NCBI GenBank assembly: GCA_004352715.1
Contig: SCFE01000088.1
Span: 1,074,293-1,138,292 of the forward strand
DNA from: Hofstenia miamia
Taxonomy: Eukaryota; Xenacoelomorpha; Acoela
Direction: 5' to 3'
DNA: 64,000 nucleotides
Positions 10,650 to 23,589 of this stretch are shown here, in pieces. Under the pieces are notes generated by a model. It had not been told where the DNA came from, made no database searches, and was given only the letters and a program-made list of their open reading frames with translations. The translations under genes were made by a program, and so were the position numbers. The first letter of the stretch is position 1. Each line of letters starts with the position of its first letter.

Positions 10650-12148
10650 AAATTGAAGTTTTTCATTACAGTGTAGTTGCTAATTAATTAACTTATGTCA
10701 ATATACCTAATGTGTTTTACCTAAGCTATACTACAAAGTAATGTTTATATGGATTTTAATATATAGAGACCAAATTGTGTGAAACGGAACCAGTGACCAG
10801 TACTCCGATGAGGAGTGATCGGTAGGGTTCTGCAAGACCAGAATTTTCTCAGCCCCATTTAGTCTCATTGTATTTGACCCAGGCCCGTCCCATCCCAATC
10901 TCATTAAATTTTTTGGTCCCATAGTACCATTGGTCTTATAGCATAACATCTACTTTCATCAATGTAGCAAAAATTGGGAGTAATATGAAATACGTTGTTC
11001 CAGTTTTTGTCCTAGATCCCAGTCCCATGCGACTGAGTCCAGTAAATCCCAATGTACTAGAGGTCCCACAGAACCCTAGAGACCGGGCTTGAAATGCCTA
11101 GTCCCGCAACACTCTAATATTCATCTATGTTATGTGATGGAAAATTAGTAAACTCGAAAGCGTAAGAGCATTTGTAGTTCTAGACACAACCGTATAGCAA
11201 TGCATACCTGTGTTTTAACTGTAGATTGATACATCACATTTTAATTCAATATGACAAGATTCAGACTTTTGTAAGATGAATAATTACTACCAGTGATCCA
11301 TCGGACCCATGTCTAGATCCACTGCAACTCTGGATTTTGCAATATTTCCTTCAGTTATTACCAATAGCAAAATAACTAGTACACAACTCTCAAAAGTTTT
11401 TAAACACACTAATATTATTCGATTTGCTCATAACTTCTTGCTTAAGCTTGAGAAAAAGTTTTTATATCATTTGAAAAGTCATTTCCATTTCAATATGTGT
11501 ATATATGTAACGAAATATTAAAGAATTCAAAATGTAAAATATTTCTTGAAGGAAATATAGTATTACATAAATATGTTTGTATTGGTTAAATTTATAATCA
11601 ATTGTTGCAAGATCCAAATAGCGGCAAAATTTGAATTAGTAACATTAAGGCCTACAGTAGGCCTTGGAAACACTCATCAGGGGACAGTAAATACAAAAAT
11701 GTTTATATGTAAATTGTATCATTATTATGTTTCTAAAGTTTGTTAAATAGAAAAAACGCAATTTGAAAACTAATAAATTATTTGAGATTTCAAATTTACT
11801 ATTACTTTCTCAATGAAAAATAATTTTCTGGCTTCCGTAGATTGAGTGGTTCTTATCATCGTATATAATTCGGAAATTCACATCAAGCATAAATCAACAA
11901 ATTTTACTTGTAGTAAGTTATGAACTTTCTTTAATGCTATTAATAGAATTTTTGATAATTTTAGACTGTAATTGTCAATATTTCATTAATACATGTACGT
12001 AATATTGAATTTTTGAATGAATCTCGAATTGTCTTTTGAATTCTGAAAAAACTGGAAATCTCCTTAAAGATTTTTGGAAATTTCTTGCCACGTTTTTGAA
12101 AGATTTTTCCAAGAATTTACCATTTTCATCAACTTGGGTCTGTTGTAC
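10650..12148. repeat. Second copy of the tandem duplication, about 300 bp shorter
   Basis: Nearly identical to 8,849-10,648 with occasional single-base changes and one internal deletion of about 300 bp flanked by the short shared motif TGT. Only after GTTGTACGG at 12,149 does unique sequence begin. The N at the join and the allele-like differences suggest two haplotypes placed in series rather than a real tandem repeat. Confidence 0.9.
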
Positions 12149-13003
12149 GGTGGAACATTATGCATTTCTTTTGGTATTGTCGGTAAACTTAGCATCTTGT
12201 AATTGAGTTTTGTCGCTTAAAATAATTTTCAAATGTTGGATCTCTTAAATGATTGATTGAAACGCGACGGAAAAAAACATGCGCAGGGTTAAAATTTAAA
12301 AATTTGAGTCATTAGCATAATCAACTGCTGAGTTTAATGCTGATTATATTATCAATACACCATAGAAGCCGAATAGAATAAATGCAAAGCCACTTTCAAT
12401 TATAAATAAACCCTCAGTAATTTTAAAACTCAATACTAATGCTTAAAAAATAATTTAGGAATAACGTCATTTACCTTAACAACCCTAAAAAAGTATTAAT
12501 AAATCACCTTGAGCCTTTTGAATGATACAATCATTTTCAATATGTTTAAATAATTCAGAGTATACATAATATCCACTGATTCAAAATCATTTTAGTCGTA
12601 TATTATTGTAATTGTAACAATCATTAAATTTTGAACCTCAGCATTTTGTCTTTACGTCTTGTCTCAAATATGGGTCGAGTTTTGCGTCAAGCCGGGCTTC
12701 GATATCGAGTCCTATTTCCATGGTGGGAAGGGTATACAACTATTAGAATTAAACAAGCTAGAAAAGACATTCATTATAATTTTATCTTGATTTTCAAAGT
12801 TAAATGACGCATTATTTCATATGGAAGAGCCATGTGGCAACTTAATAACTTGCGGAGAATAGAATGGGAAAGAATGGGACAATAAATGTTCTTTTTGGGA
12901 GATATATGTAAAAAAAACGCACCCAATGAGAGCCTAATTTTCGCAAATAATAGTACTTGGCATCAGATTAATTAATTCAAATATCAACTAAAAGTTAACT
13001 ATT
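12149..13003. other. AT-rich sequence with one short open frame
   Basis: A 45-codon + strand frame at about 12,670-12,807 begins MGRVLRQAGLRYRVLFPWWE. Its GC content is locally higher than the flanks. It matches no family I recognise and may be repeat-derived. Nothing else is seen. Confidence 0.25.
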
Positions 13004-14333
13004 AGGTTTTCGCATATTTAACATTGAAAAGGTAAAAAATGGAAAAATTAGTTAGTGATGTACTCTCCATTTTATTCGATGACTTCTTGCCAACGTCCAG
13101 GCAGCTTTCCAATTCCCGAACGATAGAAAACGATTTTTCCTAAAAAAATTGGTAATGAAGGTCAGAATGTCTTTTTCGTTCTCAAAGCGATGGCTTGATA
13201 AGTGGTTTTACAATGATAGAAGCAGATGGTAGTCTGTTGGTGCCAAATCTGGTGGGTAGGCCGGATACGGAAGCACCTCCCAACCAAGCTCATCCAAGAC
13301 TGTCTTTGTCATGTTTGCAACGTGTGACCGTGCGTTGTCATGCAGCAGGAGAATATTTTCGTTTCTGTTTTGTTGCCTCTCTTCTATTGCAGCCTTGACA
13401 CGCTGAAGCTGTTGACAGTAGTACTCGGCGTTGAGGGTTTGATTTTTCGGCACCAATTATTGGTGCACAATACCCGATTGTGACAACCAAGGTGAAAGCA
13501 TAAACTTTCTCTGATGGCGGTCCTCTTTTACTTGAGGTGGAGGTTGTTTATCAGGACTTACCCAGGCCTTTGTTCGTTTCTTGTTTATATACAGACGCCA
13601 CTTTTCATCTCCTGTGATTATTCTGGAAAGAAAAAAACTGATGTTGCCTTGTGGCAGCTTGGTGTCTGGAAAACAATGATGCCGAAATTGAAACTCTGTT
13701 TTGTTTCTGATCATTGGTGAGGACATGGGGATTAAAATCACATAATTTTTGCACTTTCCCATTTTTCGCAAAAGTCTGGTGATCGTAGAATGGTCATGTC
13801 CCATGACAACTTCTAAATCTCTCGTTGACTGGCATGGAACATCATGAATCGAATCATTCAACATCTCTTCATCAAATTATGATGGTCTTCCGGAACGAGG
13901 GGCCTCTTCAATTGAGAAGTTACCATTCCGGAACTTCGCATACCATTTCTGAGCTGTCCTAAAGTTTATCTCTTCATCACCATAAAGTTTTGAAATATTT
14001 CTCGTTGCTTCTGCTGCTGTGAGCTGTTGATTGAACGAGTATAAAAGTATGTGGCGGAAATGATTGTTTCTATCGACTTCGCAGTGCATCTAAAAAGTGA
14101 AAAATTTGATTTTACTTTGTATAAATACGCGTTTTTGACGTTCCTATGCAAGGTACACTCACACACAATATTTATTGATATCTAAACACGTACTAGGCAC
14201 GCACTGTAAATAAGAAAACAATCAATATATTTCATGCGAACAAACTTATGTGACATTATAATATTTACTATTAAAGACTGCACAAAATTTCTAATATTTA
14301 AAAATTACAAAAATTCTGTGTTACCTAATAATT
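13004..14333 (-). mobile_element. Decayed mariner element, DD34D type
   Basis: Minus-strand transposase pieces from the ATG at 14,089 down to 13,208. The N-terminus has the two helix-turn-helix region typical of mariner (YGDEEINFRTAQKWYAKFRN, then APRSGRPS). The core has ITGDEKW (first Asp), LLLHDNARSHVA (second Asp) and YPPDLAPTDYHLL (third Asp). The gap between the last two Asp is 34 residues, the mariner signature. The reading frame is interrupted between 13,877 and 13,864 and again near 13,457, so no full protein is made. Possible ends are TATTAGGT at about 13,005 and its inverse near 14,333, each next to TA; the rest of the terminal repeat is poorly matched, so exact limits are uncertain. 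Confidence 0.75.
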
Positions 14334-17218
14334 TACTAATCTGTCACAGAACCACATCATACGAGACATTATTAGGGGCATAATATATGCTCTTTGATTT
14401 GGATAACCGATGTCCTCCTACCCAGTTACTTTAAAGCCGTGGCTCTTCAACCCCTCTTCACGAAAATGTCCGTAAAGCAGTGGAAAGTACACATTGCTTC
14501 TTGCATATGGTAAAATATGTGTATGAATATCATTCAAACAATTGCCCTAAAACGTGATGTATTGCAATCAATGGACTTCATTTGGATGCCTTTTGTTAAA
14601 ATTTGCATTCATTCTACATAGAATGACAACTGCCGCACTATTATTATTATTATTTAAAAAAATTTAATAACAATCAGTATTTTTATGAATTTCAACAGAT
14701 TGACAGCATGATAAGGACTTTGATTGCTAAATCAAAGCTTTCACTCACCACGCTTGAAGTCTGATAAATTCAATGATACTTGACACATATTTACTTGTCT
14801 ATCATGCATGCAAATAAATGGGTAGAAATCATTCAAAATTTCAACTATCAAGCTCCACAAAATTGATTAATTCTTGATAACACAAGTTTTTGCTAGCAAT
14901 GAGGTGGATAATTGCCAACGTGCCGAATATTTCCAGTAACCGTCATTGGCTTAGAATTGCAAATGAAAAAATTGATAGCAGCTTCAAAACTCACAAAATC
15001 AAAAATACATTTTTAGAAATCCATCAACGTTTGCAATGTTCCATTTTGCCATAATATATTCAAGCTTGCAGATACTGTGCAGTACATATTATTCACCAAT
15101 CACTTTCAGAAATTATTCAAAAAGTTGGAAAACTAAGCGCAATTTGGTTAGAAATGCGATTTACAATTATTTACAAAATATATATTATATGACATAAAGC
15201 GCACTACAGAGACGAGAAAATAGTATTTTGTAAATTTCTAAATCAATTTTCACATCAATTATTTAAAAAATGACGTAGCAATTAAATTTTGAATCAAATA
15301 ATATAATGTTGATTAGCCTAGATAACATCAAGTGAGCTAATTTGAAAAGTAGACTTTTAATAGTCCTAACGTCTAAATTGATATTTATTCTAAAAGTTGT
15401 GTTTATTAATCGATTATTTTGTCAGCAAAAGCAATTGCTAATTATCGCATTTGACTATATATACTTTTAATGAATTTTCTGGATATATGGCGAATCGATC
15501 AAAATAATTTCTGCTATATCTAAGCTAAATATATGAATAGTGGTGAACAAATTGAAATTACGAAACTAATACGGTGCAGATATTTTAACAAACTTAAAGG
15601 GTGTATGGGGGAAAATATAAACATTAAATTTCATAGTTTTTTTTTTCGTGCAATTATTACACTTTATGTACAAAATTTTTCTTGTGCCCCAGTATATTGC
15701 TTAACAGTTTGAGCAGCACAACCTTCACAGCATTAATTAATGAACCACAGACCAAGTTTAATTTCCTGAAACTCAAAACTTTTATTTTCTTTGTGTTAAT
15801 ATTAGAACCATTTTTAAATTCCATTCAAACGTGTTCACCAATAGATGTGTCAATTTCTTAGAAAAAATGTTTGAAAATCTGGAAAAAGTGATTTCACATT
15901 TTAAAGAGACATATATAGACAGCTTAAGGTTAGATATATTTATAAAAGTATAATATTATTTAAATATTAAAAATGCAATTAGATTAAAAGAGAGTGCTTT
16001 TTCAAAGTAGTTGATTTCTTGGTTTGATATCATTCTAGTATTTGATTTATTAAGTTCAGACATTTATAAGTTTACGTTGCTCACTTATAAGTGTTTTGCT
16101 TGACACATATCCAATATTTGTTTCAATAAAGTCTGACATTTTAGGTTAATTTCACATCTTTAATTGATTTGGTATTTATTCTATTTAATTCAGACTTCGA
16201 GAGTTTACACGTTCTTTAGACTTTGCTCAATAAATCTGCCATTCCCATAAATGTGAAATATATTTGTAAAAATTTAGAAATATAAAATTGCAATTTTTTT
16301 GTGACAATTTCTAATAAATCTCACATCTTTGAAAGTTCCAAACATCTCATAGTAAGTAGGAAGTTCAATGAAAATTTACATGGTTCTTTACCCTTCTTCC
16401 ATTTGACAAGAACAAATGTTTCATTAAAATGATTTTACAGATTGTTAATCGTAATCTCAACTAATATTGATTAATGTATAGTAGTTTATTTCAAATTTAT
16501 ATTAACCATTATTCGATTAGACCAACTACTCATAAACTACCTGAGATGAAAATATCACCCAATATGTCAAAACCAAAATGTTGCTCGATTTGTTTCTATC
16601 TATGTTTACTAAAGGCAAAGCAAGAAGATAATGATCATTTCAAGTTTCTTAGTAATATTAATAGTTCAATCTTAAGCTGCCCATTGATCCAGTATGACAT
16701 AAGCAGCTTTTCCACAGCAAAAGCAATTCTCTCCACGTTTACTAAGAAATTTGGAAATCGTGTGACTTTGACATTCATCCACGTCGTGTGCAATAAAGTC
16801 TTGTGGGTTTTTAGATTTTAGATACATCATTATTAATTCGTGAGCGTGAAATTTTTCTTAGAAATCGTGACAAAATGCAAAAACATCCCTGCGTTACTTA
16901 TGGTTGAAATTTTTCAATGTACGTATATGGGCGTACGTCTTTTTAAGTTATACTGTGGAGCATTCATCAAATGTAAAAATTTATCTAGCAATTGTTCTAC
17001 TTTATGCACAAATATACTAAATATTCAAATCGTTTAGTTTAATATCTACCTTCATTCTAACAATCATTTTGAATCTTCACTACATGGAGCTAGAAGTATT
17101 TAAAAATTATAGAGATATTCATACGACGATAACCATACAACTATAGTGTTTTTGAAAAATATTCATTTTAACCATGCGAACACTAGTTACAAAATATCCA
17201 AATATTATAATAATCCAC
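14334..17218. other. AT-rich sequence without a recognised gene
   Basis: About 2.9 kb. It includes a (TTA)n stretch near 14,640. A 115-codon + strand frame at 16,474-16,821 has no recognisable domain and no convincing splice context, so it is not called. Confidence 0.3.
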
Positions 17219-18893
17219 TGTACTGGAAAAAAAAGAATTCGGCCATCCATTATTTGTCATAAATATTTCCAAGAAATGGCATAGGTATTTTTAAATTAGA
17301 TTTGGTGCTACAGAAAGAGGAATTCATCAATGTTGAGACCTAACTATCACTGTTTACTTTAAATCTCAAGTAGAAATGCTACAGTGGTTGTGGTTAGCTA
17401 ATATTTTCTTGGAGCAATGCATTCAACCACTTCAGACCAAATCAGAGAATCTGTAAATAATTTCATTGGTTTTTTCACGCTATTTATATTGAGAACGTCT
17501 AACAACAGTTATAAGTAATGCTTGATTACGTACCACTTGCCATCCACGAGTAGATTATCTCCAAACATTTGGAAGGGATGAGTCAAAGCAATATAGCCCG
17601 ACTTGTACAGTGACCTCGAAGTACTGTCGAGGATATCATCAGACATTTCACTTTTGAAAACATTATTGCCTCTAAGCCAAAGTCCGGAAGACCTCCAAAA
17701 CCTCCCAATCAGTTCTTGTGTGCCTTTCAAAGCGAAATCCCATTAAGACTTCAGAAGAACTTCTCAAGGAATAGGCTGGTGGTCAGCTCGTGACTGCAGA
17801 ACTTTGCAAAACATCCTGAAGAAGTACTCAATTGGAACTTTCGTGGCACCCAGAATGCCATTATAAACCTCAAAGCAAAGGTGCCCCANNNNNNNNNNNN
17901 NNNNNNNNNCCAAAACCTCCCAATCAGTTCTTGTGTGCCTTTCAAAGCGAAATCCCATTAAGACTTCAGAAGAACTTCTCAAGGAATAGGCTGGTGGTCA
18001 GCTCGTGACTGCAGAACTTTGCAAAACATCCTGAAGAAGTACTCAATTGGAACTTTCGTGGCACCCAGAATGCCATTATAAACCTCAAAGCAAAGGTGCC
18101 CCAAGTTGATGAGAGACAATTCATCTGAACATTGGTCTAATGTTATATTTTTAGATGAGTCAAGATTTGAGCTATATTCATCAAAAAGAATGTTGATAAA
18201 GAGACCAACTGGGCAGAAGTCCAGATTATTCCCTCAATTTTCGCGGCGCACAATGAAGAATGGTGGGAAGTCTGTAATGGTATGGGATGCAACATGGAAG
18301 TGTGGACTTCACAAGATTGTTCACATCACTGGTACTCTCCTAAGATCTCAATATGCTTGTATTCTCGAAAAGGAACTCTTGCCACTCCTTACAAATGATT
18401 CAATATATCAGCAAGATGGTGCTCCATGTCATACCTCAAAAAGGTCAAATATCTCTTCACACTGAAGATGAGTTTTGGAGTGCACTAAACAAAAAATTTT
18501 ATGCAATTCCCCACAACTTTATTCAAAGGCTTTTTTATTCACTCAAAGGGAAACCCTACAAAATATTAGAAGAGAGAATTTTGTTGCTAAGTTCTTATAT
18601 TGCATCAATTATTAATTTATGTGCCTTATTTTGAATCTACTATTTTCGGATTTGTTCATTTGTTTAAATTTTTCAGGAGGCCGAATACATTTTTCCAGTA
18701 CAATTTTTCAAATTTTGATTAAAAATTAATAGCCAATTGTTATTTCTCATATTTTATGGTATTAGACATACAGATTTTCCTTTCTCAATCAAAGTACCAC
18801 TCAGTTATAATCTTTGGCACACTCTGTCCAGTGAATGTTCATTATTTATTCAATATAGCAAGGCGGTCGAATTCATATTTCCAGTACTGTATA
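17219..18893 (+). mobile_element. Tc1-family transposon with IR/DR-type ends, catalytic region damaged
   Basis: Outer repeats TACTGGAAAA...AATTCGGCC at about 17,222-17,248 and its inverse at about 18,862-18,890. A second, related motif lies about 180 bp inside each end (about 17,404-17,430 and 18,680-18,705), giving the inverted-repeat/direct-repeat plan of Sleeping Beauty-like Tc1 elements. The N-terminal DNA-binding region is readable with frameshifts (GRPPKPP, LQNFAKHPEEV). The best piece, 18,106-18,465, has VIFLDESRFELY (first Asp), GGKSVMVWDA, and IYQQDGAPCHTS (second Asp). The sequence then jumps, with a frame change, to EDEFWSALNKKF and KPYKILEERILL, so the third catalytic acid (in SPDLNPIE) is missing. 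A 194-bp duplication and a gap at 17,889-17,909 lie inside. Confidence 0.85.
17695..18103. repeat. 194-bp direct duplication across a 21-N gap
   Basis: 17,695-17,888 and 17,910-18,103 are identical as read, on the two sides of the N run 17,889-17,909. They lie inside the Tc1 N-terminal coding region, where a repeated segment makes no sense for the protein. An assembly artefact is the simplest reading. Confidence 0.9.
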
Positions 18894-20641
18894 TTTCATT
18901 AAATAAAATATAAAGTATATCGAGTATTAGAATTTTTTCAACACAGGTAATACAGTCAGGCCTCTTAACACACGAAAGTACATCATTTTTATATGGAAAT
19001 TTTAGAATTTTGTGAGCTGCAGGTGAAATTTAGCACCCTTTGTAGTTGTCCGTATATTTTTGTTTTTTCACAACATTCTTCACAGTCAAGTAAAGTGTTT
19101 TTACTGGTGAATGAAAGAGACATGGGAAAATGCGGAGGGATACATTGATTGAATACAAATTCTTGTTGAAATGGGATAGCCATGACTTAGAAAATCTTGC
19201 TCATTACAATCAAAGAAAGTATTCATTCTTAGTTAAAATAAGCCAGTTTTCAATATGACATTCTTAAGACTAGAAACGCGACATAGATCGAAATGACTTT
19301 TAAGAATTTTTTATTTTCTTCATTATTCATTCAACAAAAACACTAGCAGATACATATACTTCCAATTATATTCCATAGTTTTCGCATTTGAAACATCAGA
19401 TGTAAATTTATTCTCAAGAAGTAACGAAATTAATAATTTCGTGTACTTGAAGCACAAGAATAATTTATATCACAAATTGGCCATTTACCCATTGATGAGT
19501 TAAAATATAAGGATTATGCAATTTCTTAATAGGGTAGCAGGAAATTATTCAAAAATGTGGAAAAAACGTAATGGAGACATTGAACAGCGTTGGGTTAATG
19601 CAAACAGTATTTTTTATTTCATATTTAATAAGCATTTCAATAAAGCTTTAAGAAAATTACGGCCAAATTTAACATCAATCTCTCAAAATCATCATGAATG
19701 CCCATAATGTAAAACTCACATAAGTTTGTTTCTTTTTTCCTAAAACAATGGGTTGTCCGTCTTGACATAGAATTTTCTCAAATAACTATTTAAAATGCCT
19801 CACAAATTGTGAACGTAATGTTACTCCAAGCGTCGAACTGCTTTTGCAAAATTAATCTTCTAGCAAGTGAAAGAATTATACATGTAAATACATGAATATT
19901 AGATCAAAAAAGTGATTTGCAAGGCTGACCTGAAATTGCACAGTAAGTGATAGAGGAATGCGATATCATAGCAAATCTGTATTCTTTACGAATATGCTAA
20001 AAGCCTGAAAAATTCAATTTCATATTGGGGATAGTTAAAATCAATTTCACTTTTATACTAATAAATCAAATGAAAAGTTATATAAAAATAGAAATGTTTT
20101 TGGAAATGTATTACTATAACTGAAATTTATGTCCTCCATTGGCAATGAATTCTTACAAGTGGGAAATAGATTTAAAAATAAAAAATTTTGTGTTTCTGCA
20201 TTTTTAATATAATCATTGTTCACAAAAATATTATTCAAATAAACGTGAAATGATTTGATTTTTCTATGCATCTGCAAAACTATTAAATTCGTGTTCAACA
20301 AATCATTGGATAAGTATGCCAAAAATGTCATTGAAATTTCAAGGTAGTCGCAACTAACTAAAAAAAGCCAAGTGAAAATATCAAAAAACTTTGTTATTAA
20401 TAAATAAATTGTTTAGAATAGAATTTAATGACATCTCGAAATTATTTTCTAAAAGCTTTCAAAGATAATTTTATAATGTACAAAAATGATTTTCTTATCT
20501 TTTCCTCTCTGTTTTTATTTACCCAAAATAAATAATCACAAAAATTATCTTTATTACAATTTACAAAAGTTTTTATTTGTACTCATTAAATACTTTTTAA
20601 TAAATAAGTTTGATTTCAATAGAATTTCATTCAGCCTCGAG
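18894..20641. other. AT-rich sequence upstream of glutamine synthetase
   Basis: A 63-codon + strand frame at 19,516-19,707 (NRVAGNYSKMWKKRNGDIEQ) and a 92-codon - strand frame at 20,053-20,331 have no recognisable domain. The glutamine synthetase 5' UTR and promoter should lie in the last part, but no clear TATA box or upstream exon could be fixed. Confidence 0.3.
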
Positions 20642-21637
20642 ATGGTAGATTTAGACTCGAGTATTCTGTCTAGATACTTAGACCTCGTCACTGATGATAA
20701 AGGCTGCTTAGTCACATATGTTTGGATAGATAGTACAGGTAGCAATCTACGATCAAAGACAAGAACACTCTCTTCTGTTCCACAGAAGCCTTCAGGTAAA
20801 ACGTTCTTTAGTACTTTTTTTTAACTTAGATTGCTATATGAAATTGGAATATCCTTTATCAGACAATATAAAAAATGTTAAACTAGTTTTATGATTGATT
20901 TTTATATTGTTTCTATTATATAATTGTTCAATAATTAGGCATTGAACAAAATTGACATAAGAAATATTTTTCAGAGTGCCCAAGATGGGATTTTGATGGA
21001 TCTAGCACGGGACAGTCGTCGGGATTAAACTCAGATTGCTTACTCATTCCAGTTGCCCTTTTCGATGACCCTTTTTTCGGAGGTAATGCGAAACTTGTAC
21101 TAACAGAGGTTTTACTTCATGATGGCTCACCAGTTGAAACCAACAACCGCAGAAGATGCCTACAGGTTCAATATTTGACTTGTTTAAAATGAAATATTTA
21201 TGTTCTAATCTCCAATTTCAAACATTTGATCATATCTCAAAAACTGTTATGTAAATTTAAAACCACAAAATAAATCAGTGCACATAAGATGATGCAAGTG
21301 TTGCAAAATATTAAATGATTTAGATCATGGAAAAAACAAAGACATCACATCCTTGGTTTGGTATAGAACAAGAATATGTTATTTTCGGATGCGATAATCG
21401 ACCATTTGGCTGGCCTAAAAATGGATTTCCCGGTCCACAAGGTGAATATTTGCTTTTTAAGCTACTTTGTTAACGTTGCAGTATTGTAAAAGATATTTAA
21501 AAACAGCATTAGTGAAATTCTTCCGGGCATTTAAAGCATGTTTCACTGCTGAAGTCTATCCATAAATATGATATGACTACTCCAATTATTTTATTATTAT
21601 TGACTATAAAGAGCAAATATTCAATATTAAGAAATAC

Positions 21638-21674
<37 letters not shown>

Positions 21675-22741
21675 CGTTAAAATTTGTAATTGATCCATGT
21701 AAAAAACCCTATAATTTAAAGTTATATTTGTATTACGAACTTCATACTGAGCCATAGTTTCTTGATACACTTAAACAATAAAAATTTAGGACCTTATTAT
21801 TGTGCTGTCGGTGCAGACCGTGTTTACGGGCGGAAAATCATGAAATCCCACTACAAAGCATGTTTGAAAGCAGGTGTTAAAATATGCGGTACAAATGCCG
21901 AGGTAATGCCTAGCCAATGGGAATTCCAAGTTGGACCTTGCGAAGGGATTGAAATGGGTGATCATCTCTGGATGGCGAGGTATATACTTCACAGGGTTGC
22001 TGAAGACTTTGGAGTTACCATAGATTTGAGTCCTAAACCATATGACGACTGGAATGGCTCAGGAGCCCATACTAACTACAGTACATTGAAAATGCGGGAA
22101 GATAACGGAAGATTGTAAGTCTTACTCTCTAAACAATTTTAAGAAAACAATTTTGTCTAAATGTCACCAAGAATATGATAGAGCATTTATATCAAGAGTT
22201 TACAATTTAAGGTTCTCTCACGATTTAGACAAATGGATTTATTAATATCAAAAAAACCTTGCAGAGCTTAAGTAAACTTGACTTTCCTAAAATTATAGCA
22301 ATTAAACTTTGGAAATATAAAAATCTCATATAATTGTCTATATTCAAAAGTTATATGCTATTTTTTAGAATTACTTGAAAAAAAACATTTAACTTTTACT
22401 TATTCTGCAATCCAAAAATTATTATTACTCGAATGTCTAACTATAATTTGTTTAGAGAAATTGACAAAGCAATTGAAAAGCTTTCTCTGGTTCACACACT
22501 TCATATGAGAGACTATGATCTCAATCATGGAGAAGACAACAAGCGAAGGTTAACTGGGCTTCACGAAACCGCTCATTATAGTCAGTTTTCCTTCGGTGTT
22601 GCAAATAGAATGGCCAGCATAAGAATACCTCGTCAGTGTGCCCTTAATGGAAAGGGCTATCTGGAAGATAGACGACCAGCAAGCAACTGTGATCCTTATC
22701 TTGTTACTGGTGCAATTGTAAATACAACCGTACTCAACTAG
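20642..22741 (+). CDS. glul: Glutamine synthetase (eukaryotic type GSII), five exons
   Basis: Joins glutamate and ammonia to glutamine using ATP. Exons: 20,642-20,795; 20,975-21,165; 21,324-21,441; 21,790-22,114; 22,456-22,741. All four introns are GT-AG and the phases fit, giving 1,074 bases (357 residues plus stop), close to the usual 355-373. Visible signature blocks: [17 protein letters not shown] (about residues 56-72), [10 protein letters not shown] (124-133, with metal/substrate Glu), [35 protein letters not shown] (190-207), SGAHTNYST (ATP/metal region), [20 protein letters not shown], then ASIRIPRQ and [12 protein letters not shown]. No mitochondrial presequence is evident, so it is probably a cytosolic form. 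The start is the first ATG in frame with MVDLDSS; an upstream non-coding exon cannot be excluded. Intron 3 carries (TA)n at about 21,645-21,672. The protein is fairly diverged (for example C187 in KICGTNAEV), but every expected block is present. Confidence 0.95.
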
Positions 22742-23482
22742 ATACTTTAATTTGGACCATTTTAAACATTCGGATTATGATTTTTTGTGGCATTTAGTAA
22801 AATTTTATAATTTTAAATAGTTTTTTGAAAGATACGGTATAATTGGATCTGATAGGCAGCTCGTACTCGCAGGTAAAGTCTTGTAAAACTACCACTGTCA
22901 CAGAGAACGGGCGGGTAAGGAGAAAGTATAAACATAACCGAAAATTGAGAAATACCATATAAATTCAAGCATTTGTAAAAAAACCATAATGGCAATATGT
23001 CTCTAAGTTTCTAAACATAGTTTGAAACGTTGTGTTGTAGCTATATTATTTTGTTCCTGAACGTCTTAAATCATGCTGAAAATGCAAAGATCAATTGTGG
23101 CATTATATAGTCCTTTATTAATTGTTAAAATGCTGATCAAAGTAAAGTTTGAAAGTTTTAGCCGAAAATATAGTGGCTTGAGCAACTTTAATTAATTGCC
23201 TTCTTATTAATTTTTTATTTTTTCTTAATTGTTTGTCCCAAGAATTAATTCAATGACAAAAGTAGTGTATGGAAATTTTAACTAATGAACTGTAAAAAAA
23301 CAGTATCCTTTTAAAACAAAAGAGTAAATGCGAAAAAAATCATCCCCATTGATATCATAAATCAGCATTTCAATTAAATAATGATAATTGTCTGTTGCCA
23401 TAGACATGTTAATTGTGGGTATTATGCGGATATGGCCATACAGGATACGAGTAAGCTCACTATTGGCAATAATGGGTGCAGT
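22742..23482. other. Glutamine synthetase 3' flank, no gene seen
   Basis: The 3' UTR should begin here; no single poly(A) signal can be chosen. Around 22,850-22,920 GC content rises locally without a recognisable feature. Confidence 0.3.
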
Positions 23483-23509
23483 AATTATTATTATTATTAT
23501 TATTATTAC
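23483..23509. repeat. (ATT)n microsatellite
   Basis: Nine uninterrupted ATT units just upstream of the LINE copy. The downstream end of that LINE also carries an ATT run, so this may be the tail of a further, older LINE insertion. Confidence 0.9.
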
Positions 23510-23589
23510 TTAACCACAGTGTTTTAAGCAGCATTAATTTTAGTGAATATCACAAAATGTATGCAAATTTGAACTTTATTATGAAAATG

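Noticed and set aside
16474-16821. 115-codon + strand frame
   Set aside because: No recognisable domain, AT-rich codons typical of the background, no splice context.
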